Assembly: GCA_013203785.1 (NCBI GenBank)
Contig: JABMPJ010000012.1
Span: 1 to 55,150 of the forward strand
Source: Lentisphaerota bacterium
Lineage (GTDB): Bacteria > Verrucomicrobiota > Kiritimatiellia > UBA8416 > JABMPJ01
Direction of reading: 5' to 3'
Length of the DNA: 55,150 nt
Each line of letters begins with the position of its first letter. The first letter of the stretch is position 1. The notes beneath the pieces were generated by a model, which saw nothing but the letters and a program-made list of their open reading frames with translations, was not told the DNA's origin and ran no database searches. The position numbers were made by a program, and so were the translations under genes. Below, in pieces: positions 34,716-42,902 of the stretch.

Positions 34716-35199
34716 TCATTCCCCTGCTAAGCGGAGTGCCTCATGATATATACCATCAGACACCCAGAAGACATACTGAGAACGAAGGTCATCAAGTGCC
34801 GAAGAAACATTCGAGATAAGACCGGCGGCCTTCGCTTTGATTAAGATCCCTATTGTGCCACAGATCTTGAGATCGCTTTCCGCCGCCGCGGCCCTGCCGT
34901 CCCGGTCGTCAATCAGAACAAGCCTGGCCTTCTTTTCAAGGGCAAGGACCACGGCCTCTGCCTCGCCCGCGTGGAGAAACGTCATGAAGTGCTTCACGAG
35001 AAGTAGATCCCGAATCGGTTCCACGACGGACCCACCCCTCCGCCACGCACTCCCGCCAACCGTCGCACTCGCCAAAGTATGGTTCAAGCTCGTCGCGAAC
35101 AGCGCTCGGTACTGATACGCGACCAAACAGTGTAGGAAGAATCCGCATCTGTCCGAGATGAAGCAGATTACTGAGTGGCGTCGTGTTGCTGACAACCAT
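34716..35199 (-). pseudogene. DUF3368 (PIN-like) toxin gene, frameshifted
   Basis: The first frame (from ATG 35199) gives MVVSNTTPLSNLLHLGQ, the usual N-terminus of DUF3368 proteins. The second frame gives FLHAGEAEAVVLALEKKARLVLIDDRDGR and ends YHEALRLAGE, the usual C-terminus. They join if the frame shifts near 35020-35045. DUF3368 proteins are PIN-domain-like presumed RNase toxins. Either the gene is broken in this strain or there is an assembly error. The start overlaps the antitoxin stop (TGATG). Confidence 0.8.
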
Positions 35200-35456
35200 C
35201 AGGCATTTCCCAGATTGGCAAGATCACCCTCAAGCTCGGTCGGTTCCCCGTGCAAAGCGATCTCATTCTCCGCAAGAAGACGCTCGAACTCCAGTCGCTG
35301 CATTTTTGCCAACCGCGCTGCCTGAGCTGCCGTAACGATGCCCTGTTCGAACAGCCGCAATGCAAGCTCCTGCAGAAGCATCCCCTTGGCACGCCGTTCC
35401 GGGAGGTGAATGTGTCGCGCCACATCCTCCGGTATCTCCAACGCTAGGGCATGCAT
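35199..35456 (-). CDS. UPF0175-family antitoxin
   Basis: An 85-residue protein of the UPF0175 family: LALEIPEDVARHIHLPE, LLQELALRLFEQGIVTAAQAARLAKMQRLEFERLL and a short acidic end. UPF0175 proteins usually partner DUF3368 toxins as DNA-binding antitoxins. The ATG at 35456 has GAGG eight bases upstream; a GTG at 35465 is the alternative. The stop overlaps the toxin start by one base. With a broken toxin the antitoxin may be a leftover. Confidence 0.8.
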   Translation of the reverse strand: MHALALEIPEDVARHIHLPERRAKGMLLQELALRLFEQGIVTAAQAARLAKMQRLEFERLLAENEIALHGEPTELEGDLANLGNA

Positions 35457-35465
35457 ATTTTGCAC

Positions 35466-35701
35466 CTCAATTGCACGGCTCTATGATCAGCAACCGTGCA
35501 GATATCATCACACAGGTCAGAAACGCGGTCAAAGCATAACGAGGTTGTCATGCTTCCGTGAAATCACATCTATCACAAGGGAACCATACCATGTGCATTG
35601 GGCTCAACAGGGAAAGTCGGAGGAACGCCGAGGGAGAACAGCGACGTCTCCTTTCCAGGCCTTCATTCATGCATGTGCCTGTGCATCATCCAAACCATGC
35701 G
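35466..35701. other. intergenic stretch without gene
   Basis: This lies between the antitoxin gene and the GT4 fragment. Open frames here have no recognisable motifs. The antitoxin promoter should be in its left part, but no clear pair was seen. Confidence 0.4.
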
Positions 35702-35752
35702 GGCGAAACGGGGGTAAGGTGCATGCCTTCGGGCTACGATCGACGGATGTTC
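35702..35752 (+). pseudogene. small fragment resembling the 5' part of the GT4 gene
   Basis: About 50 bp reading GKVHAFGLRSTDVP in one frame match GVEVHVFGPRSADV of the GT4 at 37056-38282, with roughly three quarters of bases identical. No start codon or downstream sequence is conserved. It is the third fragment of a downstream gene in this region. Confidence 0.55.
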
Positions 35753-35766
35753 CTCTGAATTATTAC

Positions 35767-35795
35767 TTGATATCTGATGATGCTATCATTATATT
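35767..35795 (+). promoter_or_regulatory. sigma-70-like promoter of the second ATPase gene
   Basis: TTGATA (35767-35772), a 17-bp spacer and TATATT (35790-35795) make a near-consensus promoter in a locally A+T-rich stretch. The -10 ends six bases before the ATG at 35802, so the transcript would be leaderless or nearly so. Confidence 0.5.
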
Positions 35796-35801
35796 TCCAG
35801 A

Positions 35802-37037
35802 ATGAATTATAAGAAGAGGCTTGCGACCAACAAGCTTGAAGCGTTGGTCGGACATTTCTCGGTTGTTGTGATCTCTGGCGCACGACAGGTGGGAAAAAGC
35901 ACTCTGCTTAAGCATCAACTTCCCCATTGGGATACGGTCGTGTTCGATCCGATCATCGATGTGGGTAATGCCAGAGACGATCCGGAGCTCTTTCTCAAGA
36001 ACCACCCGACCCCACTCATTCTTGACGAAATTCAATACTGTCCAGAGGTGGTGCCCTGCATCAAGAGGCTGGTGGACGACAACAAGCAACCCGGGATGTA
36101 CATCCTCACCGGCTCACAGCAATGGTCTGTCATCAAATCCGTCAGCGAATCCCTTGCAGGCCGCGCGGTCTTTCTGGACCTCGAGGGCTTTGCTCTTTCC
36201 GAGAGCACAGAAAATGTCCCCCCTTCGTCATGGCTTGAGCGTTATCTGGATGACCCCATCGCGTTTGTGGGAAGCGACCACGCCAGACAGCCCCTGTCCA
36301 GAACGCTCTATGAGGTCCTGTGGCGGGGGGCATTGCCCGAGATGGACACGCTGCCCGAGGAACTGGGCGGAGATTTCTTCTCGGCCTATCTCCGAACCTA
36401 TGTAGAGCGTGATGTGCGCCTCATGCTGGAGGTGGATGATTGGCAACAGTTCGGTCGCTTCATTCAGCTTGCGGCAGCGCTCAGCGCTCAAGAGATGAAT
36501 TTCAGTCAGCTTGGCAGAGAGATCGGTGTGACGCCGCAAACAGCCCGCAGATGGCTGACCGCGCTCCAGGCAACCTTTCAGTGGTTCGAGGTCTCAGCCT
36601 ATCACGGCAATACCATCAAGCGAATATCATCCAAGCCGAAGGGTTATTTTTCCGACACAGGACTGGCCTGCCATCTGGCGCGAATTACCTCGCCACATGC
36701 CTTGGGGGGACATCCGATGACAGGTGCACTGTTCGAAACAGCCGTCATCGCTGAAATCCGCAAACTACTTACACCGCTTTCGAGGAAGGCCACGCTCTAT
36801 CACTGGCGCCTCCATAGCGGCAGCGAGGTCGACGTGGTCTTGGAACGGGATGGCGTCCTCTATCCGTTAGAGGTGAAGCTCACGAGCCAACCCAAGCGCA
36901 AAGATGCCAGGGGGATCCGGTCGCTACGCGAGTACTGCCCCAATCAGGAGATTGCTCCCGGCTTGATTATTGCCCCCACCGAACGCTTTGAGCAGGTGAC
37001 CGAGAACGACTATAGTGCCCCATGGGATATGGTCTAA
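35802..37037 (+). CDS. AAA ATPase with DUF4143 domain
   Basis: A 411-residue ATPase. Walker A is SGARQVGKST (residues ~25-33), Walker B is TPLILDEIQYCPE, and the C-terminal DUF4143 half includes GYFSDTGLACHLARI and HWRLHSGSEVDVVLERDGVLYPLEVKL, a nuclease-like motif. The cellular role of the family is unknown. Only six codons separate it from the GT4 gene, so it is probably co-transcribed with glycan genes. A fragment resembling its 3' end lies 3 kb upstream between direct repeats. Confidence 0.85.
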   Translation: MNYKKRLATNKLEALVGHFSVVVISGARQVGKSTLLKHQLPHWDTVVFDPIIDVGNARDDPELFLKNHPTPLILDEIQYCPEVVPCIKRLVDDNKQPGMYILTGSQQWSVIKSVSESLAGRAVFLDLEGFALSESTENVPPSSWLERYLDDPIAFVGSDHARQPLSRTLYEVLWRGALPEMDTLPEELGGDFFSAYLRTYVERDVRLMLEVDDWQQFGRFIQLAAALSAQEMNFSQLGREIGVTPQTARRWLTALQATFQWFEVSAYHGNTIKRISSKPKGYFSDTGLACHLARITSPHALGGHPMTGALFETAVIAEIRKLLTPLSRKATLYHWRLHSGSEVDVVLERDGVLYPLEVKLTSQPKRKDARGIRSLREYCPNQEIAPGLIIAPTERFEQVTENDYSAPWDMV

Positions 37038-37055
37038 GGCGTAATGAGGAAATCC

Positions 37056-38282
37056 ATGAAGACTCAGAACATTAAGATCGCCCTCCTCCACCGCTATGGC
37101 CTGGCGGGCTGGATATGCTGTGGGGGGCATAGTATTCCGCGGATGATTGAATTGTTGGTCGAGCGAGGGGTTGAGGTGCATGTCTTCGGCCCACGGTCGG
37201 CGGATGTGTTGGATGCGGCGGTGGCCCGCAATGTGGTAATGCACGAACTGGCGTATGAGTGGGATCGGGCCAATCCTACGCATAAGTGGAGCCGTACGAT
37301 TCTGTGGTTCCTGGTGCTGCCGTGGCTCGGACTGAGATGTCGCCTGATGGGCATGGCGGCGGTTCTGCATATCGACGATACGCTGCCACTAACAGGGTGG
37401 ATTCTGCGGATCTTCTATGGCCGTAACGTCGCCCTGACCATCATGGACTTCTTCTGTCGGATCTATACGGAGAAGCATCCCCTACTCCAACCGCTGGGAC
37501 GTTTGGTGGAGTGGTTGGACTTTCAATCCTGGAAGTTCACCCCAGTACTTTTCACAAAGGCGTTCTCTACCCAGGCGTACCTGGCGAGTCGTGGGGTTCC
37601 GCCGGAACGGATGTTTATTGCCAGGAACCCCTGCAACCACGCGATATTCTATCCGCTTCCGAACGAAGAGAGGGAGGCCGCACGGAAGCGGTTGGGCTTC
37701 GCAGACGACGACTTTGTGCTGAGCCACCACGGCATCATGCACCCAAACAAGGGCAATGATTGGATTCTACAGCGAATGGCGGAGCTCAAGGCGCAGATCC
37801 CAGACATCAAGTACCTCCTGATGGGGGATGGCCCAGAAATGGCCAACGTCAAGCGGGTGGCAAAGGAGTTGCAGCTTGAGGAGCGTGTTCTGCTGCCCGG
37901 TTGGATCCCCAGTGAACACGCTTTGAACGAAGCCCTGAACGCGGCGGACGTTGGCATTGCGATGCGGATTGGGCAGGAGACCGACCACTTCCACATGACC
38001 GACACCGTCTCCCACGAGTTGGCCTGCGGCAAGCCTCTGCTGGCTGTCAATCTGAGAGGCATCGCCGAGATCGTCACCGACGGCGAAAACGGTATGCTCT
38101 TCTCGCCCAATGACCCGGAAATGTTCAACGCCAAACTCCTTCAGCTTTACCATGACAAGGCCCTGCGCCAAAGGCTCGGGAGCAACGCCGCCCAGACCAG
38201 CCGCGAGGTGAGCGATTTGGAAATATGCGCGCACCAGGTGGCGGACCCTATCATTGAGCTGGTGGAGGGCCACAAGAGATGA
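37056..38282 (+). CDS. GT4-type glycosyltransferase
   Basis: A 408-residue GT-B enzyme. The N-terminal half has IALLHRYGLAGWICCGGHSIPRM, while the C-terminal half has the donor-binding motif ELACGKPLLAVNLRGIAEIV and LLMGDGPEMANVKRVA. This matches retaining glycosyltransferases of family 4 that extend lipid-linked oligosaccharides in the cytoplasm. The start at 37056 has GAGGA five bases upstream; 37044 is a possible alternative. The stop overlaps the next gene by four bases (ATGA). Confidence 0.85.
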   Translation: MKTQNIKIALLHRYGLAGWICCGGHSIPRMIELLVERGVEVHVFGPRSADVLDAAVARNVVMHELAYEWDRANPTHKWSRTILWFLVLPWLGLRCRLMGMAAVLHIDDTLPLTGWILRIFYGRNVALTIMDFFCRIYTEKHPLLQPLGRLVEWLDFQSWKFTPVLFTKAFSTQAYLASRGVPPERMFIARNPCNHAIFYPLPNEEREAARKRLGFADDDFVLSHHGIMHPNKGNDWILQRMAELKAQIPDIKYLLMGDGPEMANVKRVAKELQLEERVLLPGWIPSEHALNEALNAADVGIAMRIGQETDHFHMTDTVSHELACGKPLLAVNLRGIAEIVTDGENGMLFSPNDPEMFNAKLLQLYHDKALRQRLGSNAAQTSREVSDLEICAHQVADPIIELVEGHKR

Positions 38283-39925
38283 ATGAAACACCAGACGACG
38301 CCCCGTCTGCGGAGGAAGTCGGCGGCGGCCGTGACAGGCGGATACGGGACGCACTCTACTTTGGCGTGCTGCTGCTGGTCTGTGCGGTCGCACATGTCAA
38401 CCTGGTCACCCGTGGATGGAACCTCCCCCTGCTTGGGCCGCACGACTTCCGCCAGACCCAAACGGCCCTGACGAGTTATTGGGCAATCAGAGAGGGTTTC
38501 CGGCTCGACTATATCACGCCTGTGTGTGGTCCGCCCTGGTCGATCCCGCTCGAGTTCCCCCTCTATCAATGGATCGTCGCTCTCGTCAATACCTCCACGG
38601 GCTACCCTCTCGACCAGGCGGGCCGACTTGTGAGTCTGCTCTTCTTCTATCTAGCCCTACCGCCTGCGTTCCTGCTGGGTCGCCGCGTGCTGAAACGGAC
38701 ATCACTGACACTCTTCTTTATCTGCCTCCTGCTGATCAACCCCATCCACATTTTCTGGGGCCGCACCTTTCTGATCGAGACCACGGTGCTCTGCTTCGGG
38801 TCCTACTTTCTCTGGTTCTTCGTGCGTGCCTTGGAGCGGAGGCGTTTACTCGACCACGTTCTGGCAGTTCTGTTCGGGTGTCTGGCGGCTCTTGTGAAGC
38901 CCACAACGTATGCCGTATTCCTTGTGGCGGCATTCTGCTTCTACACCACCCACTTTGTAAGAGATATCTGGCCACGGCGCAGTCGCAGAACGGTTGTAGC
39001 GGTCCTTCTCCAAGGCGCCATCCTGACCTTGATTTCGATCGCCGCGACATGGCTCTGGACGAATTACTGTGACGGCATCAAGGCGGCTCACCCTTATACG
39101 CCCCTCGTGTCTGCGGATATGCACGCCTGGAACTACGGTACGCTGGGCCAGCGACTCACCATCGACAATTGGACCAAGATCTTCTTTGGCTACAACGGAT
39201 TCATCATAGCGATCGCGGCGACTCTGGGCCTCTCATTTGCAACTTTTCTCGCTGGAGGCGCTGTCGCCGTATGGCTCCTGATCCCAGGCTACCGCCGGAT
39301 AGGGCTGGCCGCGCTGTTAACAGCAGCCGTGGGTCCAATGGTATTCTTTAACCTCTTCACGGTTCATTCATATTACCAAATGGCCATCACGTGGTGCCTC
39401 TGTCTGTTTGCCGTTCTCCCCTTCGCCGCACTAATGAGCAAGCCGCGGCTCCGCTTTGTGACGCAGTTCGGTCTCGTTCCTATCTTCCTCTGTGGGGTGA
39501 TCGGGGGCTATGTCAGTACGGTCTATTATACCAGCCAGAGCCGCCCTATGTCCGGCTTCGGACCTTTCCTTGGCGTCATGCATTCGATCGAGGCGGCAAC
39601 AGACCAGGACCAGGATGCCATCCTCGTCTTCGCCCTTGAAGGGTGGAACTCCAAGTATGCGTACTATAGCAGACGAAAATGCTTTGCGACCGCCGACATA
39701 CCCACGCTTGAGCGGCTCAGGGATGACACGTTCAAAGCCATGGAAAAGGCGATGAAAGAGGACGGTATGCGATTCAGGGCTGTCGTTACCATCGGAGAGG
39801 CCCGGCAACTCACGCCAGACGTGCGCGCCTATCTGGATGGACGATTCAACAGCCCCGGCATGACCTCCGTACAGACCGGACCGGTGTTGCTGTTTGATGC
39901 CAAGCCGATTGACCCAGCTCCATGA
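38279..39925 (+). CDS. GT-C (GT39/ArnT-like) membrane glycosyltransferase, paralogue of 2661-4247
   Basis: A 548-residue multi-pass protein whose first loop carries GWNLPLLGPHDFRQTQTA with the acidic GT-C site. It shares long conserved stretches with the protein at 2661-4247, including GPPWSIPLEFPLYQWIV, TGYPLDQAGRLVS and GCLAALVKPTTY, and ends with the same GPVLLFDAK motif. The two are in-locus duplicates on opposite strands, 34 kb apart. It has a slightly longer N-terminus and is coupled to the GT4 gene and near a GT2 that could make its donor. Confidence 0.75.
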   Translation: MNETPDDAPSAEEVGGGRDRRIRDALYFGVLLLVCAVAHVNLVTRGWNLPLLGPHDFRQTQTALTSYWAIREGFRLDYITPVCGPPWSIPLEFPLYQWIVALVNTSTGYPLDQAGRLVSLLFFYLALPPAFLLGRRVLKRTSLTLFFICLLLINPIHIFWGRTFLIETTVLCFGSYFLWFFVRALERRRLLDHVLAVLFGCLAALVKPTTYAVFLVAAFCFYTTHFVRDIWPRRSRRTVVAVLLQGAILTLISIAATWLWTNYCDGIKAAHPYTPLVSADMHAWNYGTLGQRLTIDNWTKIFFGYNGFIIAIAATLGLSFATFLAGGAVAVWLLIPGYRRIGLAALLTAAVGPMVFFNLFTVHSYYQMAITWCLCLFAVLPFAALMSKPRLRFVTQFGLVPIFLCGVIGGYVSTVYYTSQSRPMSGFGPFLGVMHSIEAATDQDQDAILVFALEGWNSKYAYYSRRKCFATADIPTLERLRDDTFKAMEKAMKEDGMRFRAVVTIGEARQLTPDVRAYLDGRFNSPGMTSVQTGPVLLFDAKPIDPAP

Positions 39926-40091
39926 GGCCCCTGTTGACTATCGGGGTCTCGATTGCGACAGCGAGACCGATGCCGATTCCGAATGACGACGCTTCTGGCA
40001 AAGGAGGAAACCGCAGAGCTGCCGGGGGCGCGGAACCATCTGCTGCATATCGGAGTGTACATCCTCTCTATCCGTGGCTAACATCCCCATC

Positions 40092-41030
40092 ATGAACGCT
40101 GAACCGACGACCGTTTCTGTAGTCATACCCTACCTGAACGAGGAAGAAGCCCTCCCCGTTCTATACGAGCGCACATGCAAGGTATTCGATGCGCGTCCTG
40201 AGGACGTTGAGTTCCTGTTTGTGGATGACGGGAGCCGGGATGGGAGCTTTGAGTGGGTGTGCCGGACCGCTGAGCGCGATCCACGCGTTAAGTACCTCAA
40301 GCTCTCCCGCAATTTCGGCCACCAGGCAGCGATCACGGCGGGGATGCGGCACGCCACCGGGGCGGCGGTCGTGACGATTGACGCCGATCTACAGGATCCG
40401 CCTGAGACGATTCCCGATCTCATCGCGAAATGGAAAGAGGGCTTCGAAGTGGTCCACGCCATCCGCGCCACGCGGCGAGGAGAAAAGGGACTCAAGAAAT
40501 TCTTTGCCTTCGCCTTTTACCGAATCTTCAAGAAGATCACGGAGGTAGAGATGGTGTCAGACAGTGGAGATTTCCGCCTGCTTGACCGCAAAGCCGTCGA
40601 CGCCATATCGAGTCTACGTGAACATCACCGCTACATGCGCGGATTGGCCTCCTGGATCGGATTCAAGCAGGGCTCGGTCCTCTACACCCGCGACCCCCGC
40701 TATGCCGGCGAGGTGAAGTACACATTCAAGCAGTCGCTGACTCTCGCCCTCAACGCCATCGCCTCATTCAGCGGCACGCCCCTGCGCCTGATCTTCTATC
40801 TGGGTGGGTGGATCTGTGTCGGCTCCATGGTGGGCGCGATCGCTTCATGGATCTATCACTTCAGGACGGGCCAACCCCAACACATCGGCACCGTCACCCT
40901 CGCCTTTGCCACCCTCTTCATTACCGGACTCCAAATGTTCTGCATCGGGATCATTGGCCAGTATCTGCGCCGCGTATTCGATGAAATCAAGGACCGCCCG
41001 CTCTATCTGGTGCAGAGCCAGAACTTTTAA
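40092..41030 (+). CDS. family 2 glycosyltransferase with C-terminal membrane helices (GtrB/DPM-like)
   Basis: A 312-residue enzyme. VSVVIPYLNEEEALP and VEFLFVDDGSRDGS mark the GT-A fold, and VVTIDADLQDPPE carries the metal site. The C-terminal quarter has two membrane helices and ends VFDEIKDRPLYLV. It belongs to the polyprenyl-phosphate-sugar synthase group (GtrB, ArnC) and probably charges undecaprenyl phosphate for the GT-C enzyme upstream. ATG 40092 was chosen over GTG 40074. A 31-residue remnant of a homologue lies at 34433-34591. Confidence 0.85.
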   Translation: MNAEPTTVSVVIPYLNEEEALPVLYERTCKVFDARPEDVEFLFVDDGSRDGSFEWVCRTAERDPRVKYLKLSRNFGHQAAITAGMRHATGAAVVTIDADLQDPPETIPDLIAKWKEGFEVVHAIRATRRGEKGLKKFFAFAFYRIFKKITEVEMVSDSGDFRLLDRKAVDAISSLREHHRYMRGLASWIGFKQGSVLYTRDPRYAGEVKYTFKQSLTLALNAIASFSGTPLRLIFYLGGWICVGSMVGAIASWIYHFRTGQPQHIGTVTLAFATLFITGLQMFCIGIIGQYLRRVFDEIKDRPLYLVQSQNF

Positions 41031-41060
41031 AACAGCATCGTCTCTCCCTCACTCCTCAGC

Positions 41061-41083
41061 GATCTCTGCGATCTCTGCGCGAG
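41061..41083. repeat. GATCTCTGCGATCTCTGCGCGAG short repeat
   Basis: Two tandem GATCTCTGC units in the gap between the GT2 and trmJ genes. It is another simple dispersed repeat with no visible function. Confidence 0.5.
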
Positions 41084-41161
41084 AATCCCCACCCCTCTCG
41101 TTTCTCTCATTCCATTGCCAGCGCTACTTCGCTATGCTGTGCGGTCTTTGGAGTGGGTGCG

Positions 41162-41929
41162 ATGGATCTTGGGAATGTTAGAATTGTGCTGGTCGGGCCG
41201 CTGTATGGCGGCAATGTAGGGTCGGTGTGCCGGGCGATGAGCAATACGGGGATCACTGATCTCGTGATCGCCGATCCACGGCCGCTCAATATGCTGGAGG
41301 CCCGCATGATGGCCTGCCACGCCGACCCGATTCTGCAGGCGCGCCAGACCTCCGATACGCTGGCCGAGGCGGTGGCAGACTGCGGGCTGGTGATCGGTAC
41401 GTCAGCACGGCGCGGCCTTTACCGGCAGCACGCCCAGACACCACGCGAGTGGACCCCGACCATCCTGGAGGCATGCGCGACCGGCAAGGTGGCCCTGGTG
41501 TTTGGCCGCGAGGACAAGGGACTCTCGAACGAAGAGCTGGCACTCTGTACCCATATTGTGCAGATTCCTACCACAGACGAATCGATGTCGATTAACTTGG
41601 CGCAAGCGGTCATGATCTGCTGCTACGAGCTTTTTGTCGCGAGCGGCTCCTACGAGAGCCCGGAAGAGAAGTCAGGCGAAGCCCCCTCGGAGCTGCGCGA
41701 ACGGATGTTCGGGCTCTGGCGAGAGATGATGCTGGATGTGGGCTTCATGGAGCCCGATAAGGCCGACCACATGATGATGGGGCTGCGGCGTATCCTCGGG
41801 CGGGGCGTGCATACACTGGATGACGTCAAGATTATGATGGGGATTGCCCGCCAGGCACAATGGGCTAGTGGGGCGAGCGAGAAGAGGCAGGAAGGCGGAA
41901 GGCGGAAGGCGGAGGTCAGCGAGAGATAG
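41162..41929 (+). CDS. trmJ: tRNA 2'-O-methyltransferase of the TrmJ / SpoU family
   Basis: A 255-residue SPOUT methyltransferase. VRIVLVGPLYGGNVGSVCRAMSNTG is the N-terminal motif, VALVFGREDKGLSNEEL and MSINLAQAV are the knotted SAM-binding motifs. TrmJ methylates position 32 of tRNAs. ATG 41162 (MDLGNVRI) is preferred over an upstream GTG at 41153. The C-terminal ~15 residues (GGRRKAE...) are encoded by a purine-rich GGAAGGCGGAAGGCGG tract, another repeat-derived protein end. It lies apart from the glycan genes and marks the return to ordinary chromosomal genes. Confidence 0.85.
   Translation: MDLGNVRIVLVGPLYGGNVGSVCRAMSNTGITDLVIADPRPLNMLEARMMACHADPILQARQTSDTLAEAVADCGLVIGTSARRGLYRQHAQTPREWTPTILEACATGKVALVFGREDKGLSNEELALCTHIVQIPTTDESMSINLAQAVMICCYELFVASGSYESPEEKSGEAPSELRERMFGLWREMMLDVGFMEPDKADHMMMGLRRILGRGVHTLDDVKIMMGIARQAQWASGASEKRQEGGRRKAEVSER
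41884..41928. repeat. GGCGGAAGGCGGAAGGCGGAGG purine tract
   Basis: Tandem 7-bp AAGGCGG units overlap the end of the TrmJ coding sequence and supply its basic, glycine-rich tail. Confidence 0.6.
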
Positions 41930-41995
41930 AGAGCTCGCGCGGAGAGAGCGGAGAGCTAAGGGCAGATGGAGCGTTCGGATTAAGAGGACTTATTG

Positions 41996-42853
41996 ATGTT
42001 TGGAAATGCTTACAGGGTGGCGACGGTGTGGGGTATTCCGATCAAGGTCCACATGTCGCTGATTATCCTACTGCTCTTTATCGCCATGCGAGTCGGGCTA
42101 TCGGAAGGCCCACTAGCCATTCTGATCTTGCTGGCCCTTGAAATCAGCATCTTTACGAGCATTGCCCTCCATGAACTGGGTCACTCTTATGTGGCACTTC
42201 GCAAAGGCTGCCGCGTTCGTGAGATCACGCTCATGTTTATGGGTGGCGTGGCACAGATGGACCGAATGCCCTCTCGCCCACGTGACGAAATGCTCATGGC
42301 ACTGGCTGGGCCGCTGGTCAGCGTGGTGTTGGGGCTCATGATCTGGGTCGGCGGCGCATACCTGCCACTAGGGATCTACCGCTTTCGCATGCTTTTTGGA
42401 ATCACGGTTGAGGGGAACATGGTCCAGTTCGTCGGAGCGATCAACCTCTTCCTCGCAGGCCTAAACCTCCTTCCCGCGTTTCCTATGGATGGAGGACGGG
42501 TCCTACGCGCCTTCTTGGCAACGAAAGGGGGGCGTTTGCACGCCACCTTTGTCGCGGCGCGCCTGGGCAAGATCATGGCGGTGCTTTTCGGGCTCTACGG
42601 CTATCTGGCCGAGCAGCGAAGTTGGATACTGGTCGCGATTGCCTTCTTCATCTACACCGCGGCCGGACGTGAGTATCGCGCGGTTCAAATGGAAGAGGCA
42701 ATGAAGCATGGGGATGGACCGCTGTTCTGGAACCCATTCGCACCGCCCCCGCCACCCGCACCTGAACCTCCCGATGAGGATGTCGTGATCAGTCCCCCAC
42801 CCTACGCCAAAAGGGAGAGGGAGATTCATGCGGATGTGGAGAAGGAAGATTAA
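41996..42853 (+). CDS. site-2 protease family (M50) membrane metalloprotease
   Basis: A 285-residue integral membrane zinc protease. The zinc site HELGH is in SIALHELGHSYVALRKG (residues ~55-60) and the second aspartate is in NLLPAFPMDGGRVLRA. It has about five membrane helices and a short proline-rich cytoplasmic tail (FAPPPPPAPEPPDED). Such proteins cleave transmembrane substrates, often anti-sigma factors. ATG 41996 has GAGG eight bases upstream. Confidence 0.85.
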   Translation: MFGNAYRVATVWGIPIKVHMSLIILLLFIAMRVGLSEGPLAILILLALEISIFTSIALHELGHSYVALRKGCRVREITLMFMGGVAQMDRMPSRPRDEMLMALAGPLVSVVLGLMIWVGGAYLPLGIYRFRMLFGITVEGNMVQFVGAINLFLAGLNLLPAFPMDGGRVLRAFLATKGGRLHATFVAARLGKIMAVLFGLYGYLAEQRSWILVAIAFFIYTAAGREYRAVQMEEAMKHGDGPLFWNPFAPPPPPAPEPPDEDVVISPPPYAKREREIHADVEKED

Positions 42854-42860
42854 CCTCCCT

Positions 42861-42892
42861 CTCCTCCGTGCCTCCGTGCCCTCCGTGGTTCC
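42861..42892. repeat. CTCCGTGCCTCCGTGCCCTCCGTGG tandem repeat
   Basis: Three CTCCGTG units in the gap between the convergent M50 and pgi genes. It ends GTGGTTCC like the larger elements at 2-10 kb. Confidence 0.6.
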
Positions 42893-42902
42893 TCCCCTCC
42901 CC

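Noticed and set aside
35410..35805. 131-codon plus-strand ORF upstream of the second ATPase
   Set aside because: It runs across the antitoxin promoter region and the GT4 fragment, so it is not a gene of its own.
39926..40091. Rho-independent terminator at GGTCTCG...CGAGACC (about 39944-39968)
   Set aside because: The stem pairs, but no T-run follows on the coding strand.
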